Assembly: GCA_021772055.1 (NCBI GenBank)
Contig: JAETNR010000002.1
Coordinates: forward strand, 92,147 to 156,146
Direction: 5' to 3'
DNA: 64,000 nt
Source: Blautia sp.
GTDB taxonomy: Bacteria > Bacillota > Clostridia > Lachnospirales > Lachnospiraceae
How positions within the stretch are numbered: the stretch's first letter is position 1; every line of letters begins with the position of its first letter. The notes under the pieces were generated by a model. It made no database searches. It was not told where the DNA came from and was given only the letters and a program-made list of their open reading frames with translations. Position numbers and translations under genes: made by a program. Below, piece by piece: positions 1 through 8,021 of this stretch.

Positions 1-239
1 AGCGCCTGACGGTTATCCGCATTATCCGGGCACTCCATCACATGGATCTTCATTCCAAGGGCTTCTTCAGCCTCCTGAATAAAAGAAGAAAACCCCTTAT
101 TTTTCTGATCCATATGCAGAATCGTCAGCTCTGCCATTTCCTCCTCCTGCCTGGGAATGGGCGTCACAGAGCTGACTCCGCTTTTACAGCCGCTAAGTGC
201 CATCACGGCTGCCAAGAGCAAACCTAATCCTTTTTTCAC
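1..239 (-). CDS. Sugar-binding lipoprotein, partial (5' end only)
   Basis: The window edge cuts off everything after about residue 79. The GTG start at 239 follows AGGG at a good distance; an in-frame GTG at 248 is the alternative. Residues 1-18 form a lipoprotein signal with lipobox LSGC, so the mature protein should be lipid-anchored outside the membrane. The segment after a short linker (ELTILHMDQKNKGFSSF, then a region ending in DNADNRQA) lines up by eye with the N-terminus of the binding protein at 3213-4448. I infer a family 1 extracellular solute-binding protein, the last visible gene of the GH172/ABC operon. Confidence 0.7.
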   Translation of the reverse strand, partial: MKKGLGLLLAAVMALSGCKSGVSSVTPIPRQEEEMAELTILHMDQKNKGFSSFIQEAEEALGMKIHVMECPDNADNRQA

Positions 240-249
240 CTGAATCACC

Positions 250-1362
250 CTATCTCGGCCATCTGTCCTCTTTTTCCATCAGTGGTTTAAAAGAAGCGTG
301 AGGTTCTGACTGATACCAGTAAGCCACACTGGCCACATCATCCTGCCGCTCAAACAATCCCCTGTAGCCCACTCCGATCTGCTGAATCGTCACACGCAGA
401 TTCTCCTCAAAACAGATTGGATCCTGGATATGCCAACGGTAGAATCCCCGCATGGGCGGGCAGTCGTCATTGTGGTAAAAATTATGAATCAGCTCATCGT
501 GTGAAGAATAATAAGGATATCCCAGGTAGGGAGTAGAATAATTCTGCTCCACAGTCTTCCCGTTTACCTGATGGGCAAAACTCCATGAGCCGCCGAAGTA
601 GTCCTCTGTTCCTGTCCCGCAGATGGTCGGATATTCCTCATCCCCGTCCAGATAAAACTTTACTTCGCCCTCTCCCCACCAGTACCGCTCCAATGTAGTA
701 AGGGCAAGATAGGTACCTACATAATGCCCCTTTCCCTTCACCCCATCCAGAATGGTATAATCCTTCTGTTTTTCTGTGAGACGCTCCCGCCTCCATTGTG
801 CATGAAAATAGGCAATGTCCTTTGGAAGTTCCTCATACAGGCAGTAATCCACCTGATAAAAGAAAGCCGGAATCGGATTTGCATGCTGGTTCTCCAAAGT
901 AATTTTCGCGCTTTTCTGAAAAGGCATAGGGAAATAGCAGTTAAATCCTCTGTTTGGAACCACCGCAACAGGAACCGAATTCACCAGGCATTCCCTTCCA
1001 AATCCACAGCAGAAAAAGTCCCCCAAAGGGCTTTCCACAGAAGGCGTCTCTTCTCCATCCCAATACATCCGAAGCACCAGGTCACGCAGCACAAAACAAT
1101 CTGCGTCTGTTGTTTTGGTATCTACGGTAATCCAGATATGATTGATTTCTCCCGGGCCCTCCATACTTGCCAGCGTAACCGTTTCTCCGGGAGCAATATC
1201 TCTGAGGCAGGGACTTCCCTTCCTGGAAGGCCCCAGGTGACTGGCAGCCATGCCGCCTTTTCCTTTTTCTCCATGAGGATTTTCTGCATTAATAGAACGG
1301 CTTTTTCCGTATTTTGCAAGGGCGATTCCTCCAAGCCCTCCTGTAAAAGAAAGATAAGACAT
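250..1362 (-). CDS. GH172 (DUF2961) glycoside hydrolase
   Basis: A 370-residue protein, normal length for the DUF2961 family now classed as GH172, whose known members act on alpha-D-arabinofuranosides and fructofuranosides (family knowledge). Visible family blocks are the N-terminal GGMAASHLGPSRKGSP region, GPGEINHIWIT near residue 95 and the highly conserved CGTGTEDYFGGSWSF near residue 250, whose Glu is a likely catalytic acid. There is no signal peptide, so it probably acts in the cytoplasm on imported oligosaccharides. It sits 31 bp after the MalG-type permease gene and 10 bp before a binding lipoprotein gene in one operon. The exact substrate cannot be read from sequence. Confidence 0.88.
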   Translation of the reverse strand: MSYLSFTGGLGGIALAKYGKSRSINAENPHGEKGKGGMAASHLGPSRKGSPCLRDIAPGETVTLASMEGPGEINHIWITVDTKTTDADCFVLRDLVLRMYWDGEETPSVESPLGDFFCCGFGRECLVNSVPVAVVPNRGFNCYFPMPFQKSAKITLENQHANPIPAFFYQVDYCLYEELPKDIAYFHAQWRRERLTEKQKDYTILDGVKGKGHYVGTYLALTTLERYWWGEGEVKFYLDGDEEYPTICGTGTEDYFGGSWSFAHQVNGKTVEQNYSTPYLGYPYYSSHDELIHNFYHNDDCPPMRGFYRWHIQDPICFEENLRVTIQQIGVGYRGLFERQDDVASVAYWYQSEPHASFKPLMEKEDRWPR

Positions 1363-1393
1363 GTTGTTTTCCTCCTTAAGTTCATATACCGGA

Positions 1394-2248
1394 TTATGCT
1401 TTTACTCCTCCCGCCATTATACCATCCATGATTTGTTTTTCAAAGACTGCAACAAAAATAATGATGGGAAGCAGAATAATCCATCCCATAGCGCTTACCA
1501 GATCCCAGGGCACACCATACATATTATCCCGAAGGGGAAGCTGCACGATTGCCACCGAAAGCACCTGGATTCCATTGGAATAAAACAGCGGGGTAAAGAA
1601 ATTATTCAGGCAGGTAATAAAATTAATAATACAAACGGTTGCAATTGCCGGTTTCATCAGGGGCAGCACCACCTGAAACAGCCTCTGGAAAAAAGTTGCA
1701 CCGTCAATGGAAGCAGCCTCCTCCAGCGAGACAGGGATTTCTCCCACAAAATTTTTCAGGATCAGTACCGTAAATGGAATTACCGTACTAATATATAAAA
1801 TAATCAATCCCGGATAAGTATCATAAAGCTGTACTGTCCTTAAAAACTCATACAAAGGCCTTGCCGTAACCACCTCCGGAATCAGCATGGTCGCTACAAT
1901 AAAGGCAAATGCAATACCGACTCCCCTGGATTTAAAACGCGCAAATCCATAAGCAGCCATTGCACAGAAAACCGTACTGATCACCAGGGTCAGTCCTACG
2001 ATCAGAACCGTATTCCCTATTTTTTCCAAAAGTCCTACATTTTCGACCAAAAAAGTATAGCTTTCCAAAGTTGGATGATCCGGCAGGTAGTCAATGGGAG
2101 TTTTAAAGAGCTCACCGGGAGGCGTAATGGAAGAAATAAAGATCCAGTATACAGGAAAAAGGATCACAAAGGAAACCAGTGCAAACAAAATCCATCTTCC
2201 CCAAACAGTCAGCCCGCGGTAGAATTTATATTTATTGTTGCCTTTCAT
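1394..2248 (-). CDS. CUT1 sugar ABC transporter permease, MalG-type
   Basis: A 284-residue inner-membrane permease with six predicted membrane segments, the first at about residues 18-38. The cytoplasmic EAA loop that contacts the ATPase is present (EEAASIDGATFFQRLFQVVLP, about residues 178-198). It starts with ATG after GGAGGG, 12 bp after the MalF-type gene. It should form the channel with that partner and receive substrate from the binding protein at 3213-4448. No ATPase gene accompanies the pair, so an MsmX/MsmK-like shared ATPase is expected elsewhere. The neighbouring GH172 gene suggests a furanoside-type oligosaccharide as substrate (inference). Confidence 0.9.
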   Translation of the reverse strand: MKGNNKYKFYRGLTVWGRWILFALVSFVILFPVYWIFISSITPPGELFKTPIDYLPDHPTLESYTFLVENVGLLEKIGNTVLIVGLTLVISTVFCAMAAYGFARFKSRGVGIAFAFIVATMLIPEVVTARPLYEFLRTVQLYDTYPGLIILYISTVIPFTVLILKNFVGEIPVSLEEAASIDGATFFQRLFQVVLPLMKPAIATVCIINFITCLNNFFTPLFYSNGIQVLSVAIVQLPLRDNMYGVPWDLVSAMGWIILLPIIIFVAVFEKQIMDGIMAGGVKA

Positions 2249-2260
2249 GGGTTTTCCCTC

Positions 2261-3139
2261 CTAATCGTTAAATTTATTCATGGCATGGATGTTCAGCCAG
2301 CTAAGCAAAGCCATCACTGCAAACAGCGCTATCGCAAGAGCAGCCGCATAGCCTACATTCAGATTGGTAAATGCTTCTGTTGTAATCCTGTAGGCAATCA
2401 ATGCCGTATCTTCTCCCGGTCCTCCGGAAGTCATGGAATATACCAGGTCAAAGGAGGTCAGCCTCCAAAGGGTAAATGGAATACACAGGGTCATGACATT
2501 CTTCGTGATCAGGGGAAGAGTGATCCGGAAGAAACTCTGAACGCCGTTGGCTCCGTCCACCTTGGCAGCCTCATAAATATCCCCGGAAATAAACTGAAGC
2601 CCGGATAACACCAGAATGGCAAAGAAAGGCAGATCCTTCCAAAGATCCATTGCGATCACGGCAGCCCTTGCCGATCCCGTATGGATCAGCCAGCTATTCT
2701 GATAGGAAGGCGCAAACCAGCGGATAAAATCATTGATCAGGCCATAATCATTATTAAAGGCCCATTTTGCAGCCATACCTGCCACAACCGTAGGCATGGC
2801 CCAGGGAATCAGGACAATGGTACGCAAAAATCTTCGTCCCTTAAATTTCATATTCAAAATAAGTGCCAGGCCAATGCCAAGAATAATATGCAGAGCCATG
2901 GACACAACCACAAAAATAACCGTGAAGCGAATCGATGTCAGCACCTTGGGATCCGAAAACATTTTCAGATAATTCTTAAATCCCACAAACTCATCCACAC
3001 CGGCCAGGATCCGGATATCAAACAAGCTGTTTTTAAAGGTTGCAAAAATAGGAAATAATGTAGTAAAGCCCCGGATCAGAAGAACCGGAAGGATCAGCAG
3101 CCAGGGAATCCATTTTATTGACTTTTTACTTACAAACAC
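2261..3139 (-). CDS. CUT1 sugar ABC transporter permease, MalF-type
   Basis: Inner-membrane permease with an EAA loop (YEAAKVDGANGVQSFFRI, near residue 195) and membrane segments from residue 11 onward. The frame is open to an ATG at 3211, but I place the start at the GTG at 3139 (292 residues) because AAGGAGG lies 8 bp before it, whereas the ATG lies inside an intergenic stem-loop and lacks a ribosome site. It is the first permease of the operon, after the binding protein gene and the stem-loop at 3173-3201. It pairs with the MalG-type gene downstream. Confidence 0.9.
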   Translation of the reverse strand: MFVSKKSIKWIPWLLILPVLLIRGFTTLFPIFATFKNSLFDIRILAGVDEFVGFKNYLKMFSDPKVLTSIRFTVIFVVVSMALHIILGIGLALILNMKFKGRRFLRTIVLIPWAMPTVVAGMAAKWAFNNDYGLINDFIRWFAPSYQNSWLIHTGSARAAVIAMDLWKDLPFFAILVLSGLQFISGDIYEAAKVDGANGVQSFFRITLPLITKNVMTLCIPFTLWRLTSFDLVYSMTSGGPGEDTALIAYRITTEAFTNLNVGYAAALAIALFAVMALLSWLNIHAMNKFND

Positions 3140-3172
3140 GGCGAAAACCTCCTTCTTATCCATAGGGAAACT

Positions 3173-3201
3173 GCGGGCGGAAATCATAGACCTCCGCCCG
3201 C
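3173..3201 (-). promoter_or_regulatory. Intra-operon stem-loop after the binding-protein gene
   Basis: Perfect 9-bp arms GCGGGCGGA/TCCGCCCGC enclose an 11-nt loop, between the binding-protein stop codon and the permease ribosome site. No U-run follows, so it is more likely an mRNA 3'-end stabiliser or processing barrier that lets the binding protein exceed the permeases than a full terminator. A hairpin in the same place occurs in the second CUT1 operon (54797-54835). Confidence 0.7.
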
Positions 3202-3212
3202 TTAGTTTCATT

Positions 3213-4448
3213 TTACTGATAGGATTCTACATAAGCCTGTGCTTTCTCGCAGAACTCATCTACTGTGATCTCATCCTTCATACAGGACTGGAAGATCGTT
3301 CCCATATCAGAAATAAATTCCATTGTCTGAGCTACCATAGGACGGCCCTTTACGTTACATTCAGAAGCATAGCGGCTATACATTTCTTTTGCAATATCTG
3401 TATCCGGAACCACTTTTTCTGCCACGTCTTTTCTTGCAGGATATCTATCAAAATATTTATAGGAAGCTTCCATACCGCCCTCATCTGCCATATACTGAAG
3501 GAATTTCACTGCTGCCTCCTTATGTTCGGATGCACTGTTTAATACATAACTCCAGGAGTCTGTAAAGATGGCACGTTCTCCTTTTCCGCTGAAATCAGGA
3601 ACCATAGCCATATGGATCTTATCCTCGGAACGCATATCTACATTGGCATATTCCTGTCCAAGTCCCCAATAGAACCAGCAACCGTATTTTCCGTCGTTTG
3701 CCTTGGGATTCATCTGTTCATATTTGTCAGCGATCTGATCAATCGGTGTCTGTCCGTTAGCTACCATATCATGAAGGAACTGAATGGCCTCTTTATTTTC
3801 TTCTCTGGTCCAGTCAAAATAATCACCGCCAAACATGTTTACAAACTGTGCGATTTCATTAAATACATAAGTTTTTTCCCAGGAGCCGCCATAACCGTAG
3901 CGTCCGTCGCCGGAAGCGGCCTCCACATATTTCAGGAAGTCTTCCTTTGTTTCAATGGATTCCATGCCAAGCTCATCCAGAATTTCCTGATTTACCCAGA
4001 ATGCCAGATATCCTGAATATCCCGGTACTCCCACAATATTTCCGTCTTTATCCGTGATCATGTCTGCCATATATCCCTGTGGAAATTCTCCCCGGATATC
4101 CTCTGTCATGACTGTATCATTTAATCCTTCCAGCCATCCGGAGTTTTTAAATGCTGCACTCATTTCATCATTGATTTCCAGAATATCCACGGAGGAATCG
4201 CCTGTGGAAAGAATGGTGGTGATCTTCTGCTGACGGGTATCACTGTCTGTGGGAGCCGCGATCACATTAATATTCAGCCCTGTTGCCTCCTCCACATTTG
4301 TAAGCCAATCCTCAAAATCAGGGTCTGTGGTGTTGATGCTGTACAGTGTCAGATCATACTCCTCATCTGCATAAACAACTGCCGCATTTGCTGCCATTCC
4401 CATCATCATTGCTGCTGCAAGTACTATGCTCACTGCTCTTTTCTTCAT
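3213..4448 (-). CDS. Extracellular sugar-binding protein (family 1), non-lipoprotein signal
   Basis: A 411-residue substrate-binding protein of the CUT1 ABC importer. Residues 1-28 are a Sec signal (MKKRAVSIVLAAAMMMGMAA) ending near VVYA/DEE. There is no Cys in a lipobox, which is unusual for a Gram-positive binding protein that must stay near the membrane. The mature part has the expected features: DLTLYSINTT first strand, the GVPGYSGYLAFWVN hinge region near residue 140 and Trp-rich ligand-contact stretches. It is first in the operon and transcribed away from the YesM/YesN genes, which probably sense the sugar and control this promoter. Confidence 0.88.
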   Translation of the reverse strand: MKKRAVSIVLAAAMMMGMAANAAVVYADEEYDLTLYSINTTDPDFEDWLTNVEEATGLNINVIAAPTDSDTRQQKITTILSTGDSSVDILEINDEMSAAFKNSGWLEGLNDTVMTEDIRGEFPQGYMADMITDKDGNIVGVPGYSGYLAFWVNQEILDELGMESIETKEDFLKYVEAASGDGRYGYGGSWEKTYVFNEIAQFVNMFGGDYFDWTREENKEAIQFLHDMVANGQTPIDQIADKYEQMNPKANDGKYGCWFYWGLGQEYANVDMRSEDKIHMAMVPDFSGKGERAIFTDSWSYVLNSASEHKEAAVKFLQYMADEGGMEASYKYFDRYPARKDVAEKVVPDTDIAKEMYSRYASECNVKGRPMVAQTMEFISDMGTIFQSCMKDEITVDEFCEKAQAYVESYQ

Positions 4449-4578
4449 ATCGTTCTCCTTTTCCCGGGCGGCTTACCTTTTCTCCCGCCCTGTTTTATTT
4501 GATGGGTTAAAGATACCAGATTGGGATTTTTTTCTAAATACAATATTTTTCGATTCATTTATATTATTTTTTGTTCCA

Positions 4579-4607
4579 TTGAAATTCCGTTCTGTCTTTT
4601 TTATAAT
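4579..4607 (+). promoter_or_regulatory. Sigma-A promoter for the yesMN pair
   Basis: TTGAAA at 4579-4584, 17-bp spacer, TATAAT at 4602-4607, then AAAGGAG 9 bp before the yesM-like ATG at 4637. The 188-bp intergenic space is shared with the divergent binding-protein gene, whose own promoter is less clear, as expected for an activator-dependent promoter. Confidence 0.75.
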
Positions 4608-4636
4608 GTAATTATCAAGAAAAGGAGTATCTGACC

Positions 4637-6451
4637 ATGAAACGATTAAAAAAAATCCGGATTCACTGTTCCAGCTTTCAGTCCAGGCTTCTGCTGGCTT
4701 TCTTTGCTGCCACACTGCTGCCGATCTCCATTATCGCAGGCATTTCCTGGCATATTTCCTATGGGATAGCACAGGATAAAATCCTGGACTCTGTCCTTGA
4801 GTCCGATGCCCAATTGAATGCCCGGCTGAACAGCCGCATACGTCAGACAGAAGCGGTTGCAGACACCCTCCGCTATCAGATGTATTCCCTGTCACAGGCC
4901 TCAGAAGAACTTTCCCTATCCCTGGATACGGTCAGCAATGTAAGAAATAATATATCCCAATATAAATCCGCATTCGACTTTTATCACATTTTCCTTTATC
5001 TCCAGCCCGGCCGGATCGGAGCCGATGAAGGTGTATACTTTTTTCCTCTGGAGAAACTCTCCAATTTACAGCTTTCCCAAGGTGAGCTCTCTTCCTTTGG
5101 CTCCTCCTCAGGCTGGCTGCTGCGCCGGAATGTAAAACTTCCTGCCATCCTCTCCGCCAGGGAATCGGACGCAGTACTATGCTGCCGTTCCCTGACAGAC
5201 CAGGGCACAGGGATTATGGAATACGCCTATTGCATTGCCATAGAAGCGCAGGAGTTCTCCGATTATCTGGACACCTCCTTTGGTGCGGAAGAAATTACCA
5301 GCTATCTGGTATCCCGGGAAGGCCAGGTGATCGCCCACAAGTCCCCGGACCAAAACGGAACCGCCTTGGACGACAGCAAAAAATCGCTTCTTTTGGAACA
5401 TCAGGATTCTTTTTTTCATTGTGATGGAACCTATTACCATAATGTGGGACTGGAAAATGGCTGGCTTCATGTTACAGAAATCCCGGACAGTTATATCACC
5501 AGCAATACCCGGCCACTGATTCAGAGCATTCTCCTTGCACTGGCATTTTTTATTCCTCTGACCATTTGTGTGATCATCCTGTTTTCCAAAAGCCTTACCA
5601 GAAGGCTTACTATCCTGTCCAATGCAATGGAATGCTTCCGTCTGGACCAGAATCAGGCAGAGCCCTCCATCATTACCGTTCCCCGTCCTGACGACCCGAA
5701 GGATTATGATGAGATCGACCGGCTCGGCGTTACTTTTGAGGAAATGCAAAATACCATCTCCGGCAGCCTGAAATCCATTGTGGAACTGTCTGTCCGTGAG
5801 GAGCGGCTGAAGTATCAGCTTCTTCAGTCCCAGATCAATCCCCATTTTCTTTATAATATTCTTGGCTCCATCAGGACCTGCCAGACCCTCGGCAAACTAG
5901 ACACTGCCAATCAGATGATTACAGACCTGACTGCTTTTTACAGGCTTACCCTTCGCAAATCCAGGGATCTGATTCCCATCCGGGATGAACTGGAGATTGC
6001 AAGGCTGTATCTCAATATGGAAAAGCTTTGCCACAGTTACCAACTGGACTGGAGCATTACCGCAGAAGACGGCGTAGAGAATTTTATGATCTGCAGGTTT
6101 ACACTGCAGCCCTTCCTGGAAAACAGTATCCATCACGGCCTTTCCGCAGGCGGTGAGCTTCTCCATATTGATGTGAACGTATGCTACGGAGATGATACGG
6201 TAATTATTACCATCCGGGACAATGGGGCAGGCATTTCGCCCCAGACACTCGAGCAGCTTCAAAACGCCATGGAAAACAAAATCATCAATTACGAAAAGCA
6301 TTTTGGAATTTCCAATGTGAATGCAAGAATATCCAATCCCCTTTTTGGAAACGGAACCGTCTGCATTGAAAGCCAGCTTATGGAAGGGACCTGCATCACA
6401 ATCGAATTTCAGCAAATGGAGGACACCGATGAGGAAAGTTATGATCGTTGA
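4637..6451 (+). CDS. yesM: YesM-type sensor histidine kinase
   Basis: A 604-residue membrane sensor. A first membrane segment at about residues 15-37 and a second at about 294-316 enclose an extracellular sensing region of roughly 255 residues. A HAMP-like linker follows, then the His_kinase domain with phospho-acceptor His in QINPHFLYNILGS and an ATPase domain (N-box LENSIHHGL, G-box RDNGAGIS). Family knowledge: YesM kinases pair with YesN AraC-type regulators and control nearby carbohydrate transporters. The 3' end overlaps the regulator gene by 23 bp, indicating coupled translation. Confidence 0.93.
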   Translation: MKRLKKIRIHCSSFQSRLLLAFFAATLLPISIIAGISWHISYGIAQDKILDSVLESDAQLNARLNSRIRQTEAVADTLRYQMYSLSQASEELSLSLDTVSNVRNNISQYKSAFDFYHIFLYLQPGRIGADEGVYFFPLEKLSNLQLSQGELSSFGSSSGWLLRRNVKLPAILSARESDAVLCCRSLTDQGTGIMEYAYCIAIEAQEFSDYLDTSFGAEEITSYLVSREGQVIAHKSPDQNGTALDDSKKSLLLEHQDSFFHCDGTYYHNVGLENGWLHVTEIPDSYITSNTRPLIQSILLALAFFIPLTICVIILFSKSLTRRLTILSNAMECFRLDQNQAEPSIITVPRPDDPKDYDEIDRLGVTFEEMQNTISGSLKSIVELSVREERLKYQLLQSQINPHFLYNILGSIRTCQTLGKLDTANQMITDLTAFYRLTLRKSRDLIPIRDELEIARLYLNMEKLCHSYQLDWSITAEDGVENFMICRFTLQPFLENSIHHGLSAGGELLHIDVNVCYGDDTVIITIRDNGAGISPQTLEQLQNAMENKIINYEKHFGISNVNARISNPLFGNGTVCIESQLMEGTCITIEFQQMEDTDEESYDR

Positions 6452-8021
6452 CGACAACCACCTGTCAGCAGAAGGTGTGGAGAAAAATATTGACTGGGAA
6501 GCTCTGGATGCCAAAGTAGTGCATATCTGCTATAGCGGCGAAACTGCCATCCAGGCCATTCAAAAAGAAAATGTAGATCTGATTATCACAGACATTGAAA
6601 TGCCGGATATGGACGGCCTGACCATGGGAAAAGCTGCCCTTGCCATGAATCCCATGGTCAAGATCATCCTCATCAGCGCATACGATAAATTTGAATATGC
6701 AAAGCGGGCACTGCATATCGGTGCACTGGACTATATTGAAAAACCTCTGGACTACCAATATCTGGCACGGAAGGTACAAAATGCCTTTACTGTTCTTGAT
6801 CGGGAGGAGAAGAATATCAGCCTCCTGAAAAAAAGCCGTCCCGTTCTGGTAGAAAAATTTTTCCGGGAGCTGACTCACATGCCTCCGAAGGAAGCAAAGC
6901 TCCAGTTACAGTCCCATATGGAATACCTGCAGCTTAAGCTTTCTTATTCCTTTTACAATGTGATTGCCATTGAGCCGGAAAATGCCAGGGAGTACAAGGA
7001 ACAGTACGGTGTGGAAAAATATCAGATAGAGCTTTTAAACATCCGGGATATTATCCTGGAACACACCGGCATTTTCAGCTATGTGTATCTTTTGGAAAAC
7101 TTTGACGGCTTTCTCTGTATCCTGGCACAGAATGGCTCCCATGCCAATCATTTCCTGCAGGTCTGCCACAAGGTTATGAATGCCATTGCTGAGGCCAGCC
7201 GTCCTATCGGCCTTTCCCTGAATATAGGCATCGGCACCATTGTAACAGATTTCTGGAATCTCTGCCGGTCCTGCGAAAGTGCAAAGCATGCACTGGAATA
7301 CCGTTTTTTCTTTCCTCACAAAAATGTATTTGACGGCAGGGAGGCTCTGGGCCGGGATTTGTCTGTAGCAGAATTCCCCAACCAGAAGGAAGAAGAGCTG
7401 ATCCGCCTTCTCTGCAAAAAGGAGGAAGCAGCCATAGACCTGTGGCTTGAGGATTTCTCCAGGGGACTTACCAGGAATTTTCAGACAAAAAATTTTGCTT
7501 TTATCCAGGTTTATTCCCTTCTGGGAAGAATCCTGAAATTCTTCTACGAATTAAGCTTGGATACCAGTGACCTGGAGAAAAAAATCATTTATGTATATAA
7601 CCACATAGAGCAATTCCACACCACAGAGGAACTGTGCGCATGGCTCAAAAATCTCTGCCGCCTGGCATGCAGCAAACTGGATACCTCCATGAACGACTAT
7701 CACCGGAAGCTTTGCGAATCTGTTATTTCCTATATAGGGGAAAACTACATGAACAATTCTCTGTGCCTGAACGATATTGCCAGAGAAGCAAACGTAAGCC
7801 CCGCTTATCTAAGCGCACTATTCAAAAAGACTCAGGAAATCAGCATCAGCGACCTGATTACTTCCCGCCGGATCGACGCTGCCTGCCGCTATCTTACTGC
7901 AACCGATATGTCTCTTAAAGAGATCAGCATGAAATGCGGTTATGCCAATCAATATTATTTCAGTACCAGCTTTAAAAAGAGGATGGGCATGACACCTACT
8001 GCCTACAGAGAACAGCACTAG
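6429..8021 (+). CDS. yesN: YesN-type response regulator with AraC DNA-binding domain
   Basis: The ATG at 6429 follows GGAGG by 7 bp, giving MRKVMIVDDNHLSAEG and 530 residues; the open frame further upstream lies inside yesM and is not used. The receiver domain (about 1-120) has the acidic pocket VDD, phospho-acceptor Asp in LIITDIEMPDMDG and Lys in YIEKPLD. A long middle region follows, then two AraC helix-turn-helix motifs at about 430-528 (SLCLNDIAREANVSPAYLS and MSLKEISMKCGYANQYYFS). It probably activates the divergent binding-protein operon. Its stop overlaps the comEC stop tail to tail (8018-8021) with no terminator between them. Confidence 0.93.
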   Translation: MRKVMIVDDNHLSAEGVEKNIDWEALDAKVVHICYSGETAIQAIQKENVDLIITDIEMPDMDGLTMGKAALAMNPMVKIILISAYDKFEYAKRALHIGALDYIEKPLDYQYLARKVQNAFTVLDREEKNISLLKKSRPVLVEKFFRELTHMPPKEAKLQLQSHMEYLQLKLSYSFYNVIAIEPENAREYKEQYGVEKYQIELLNIRDIILEHTGIFSYVYLLENFDGFLCILAQNGSHANHFLQVCHKVMNAIAEASRPIGLSLNIGIGTIVTDFWNLCRSCESAKHALEYRFFFPHKNVFDGREALGRDLSVAEFPNQKEEELIRLLCKKEEAAIDLWLEDFSRGLTRNFQTKNFAFIQVYSLLGRILKFFYELSLDTSDLEKKIIYVYNHIEQFHTTEELCAWLKNLCRLACSKLDTSMNDYHRKLCESVISYIGENYMNNSLCLNDIAREANVSPAYLSALFKKTQEISISDLITSRRIDAACRYLTATDMSLKEISMKCGYANQYYFSTSFKKRMGMTPTAYREQH

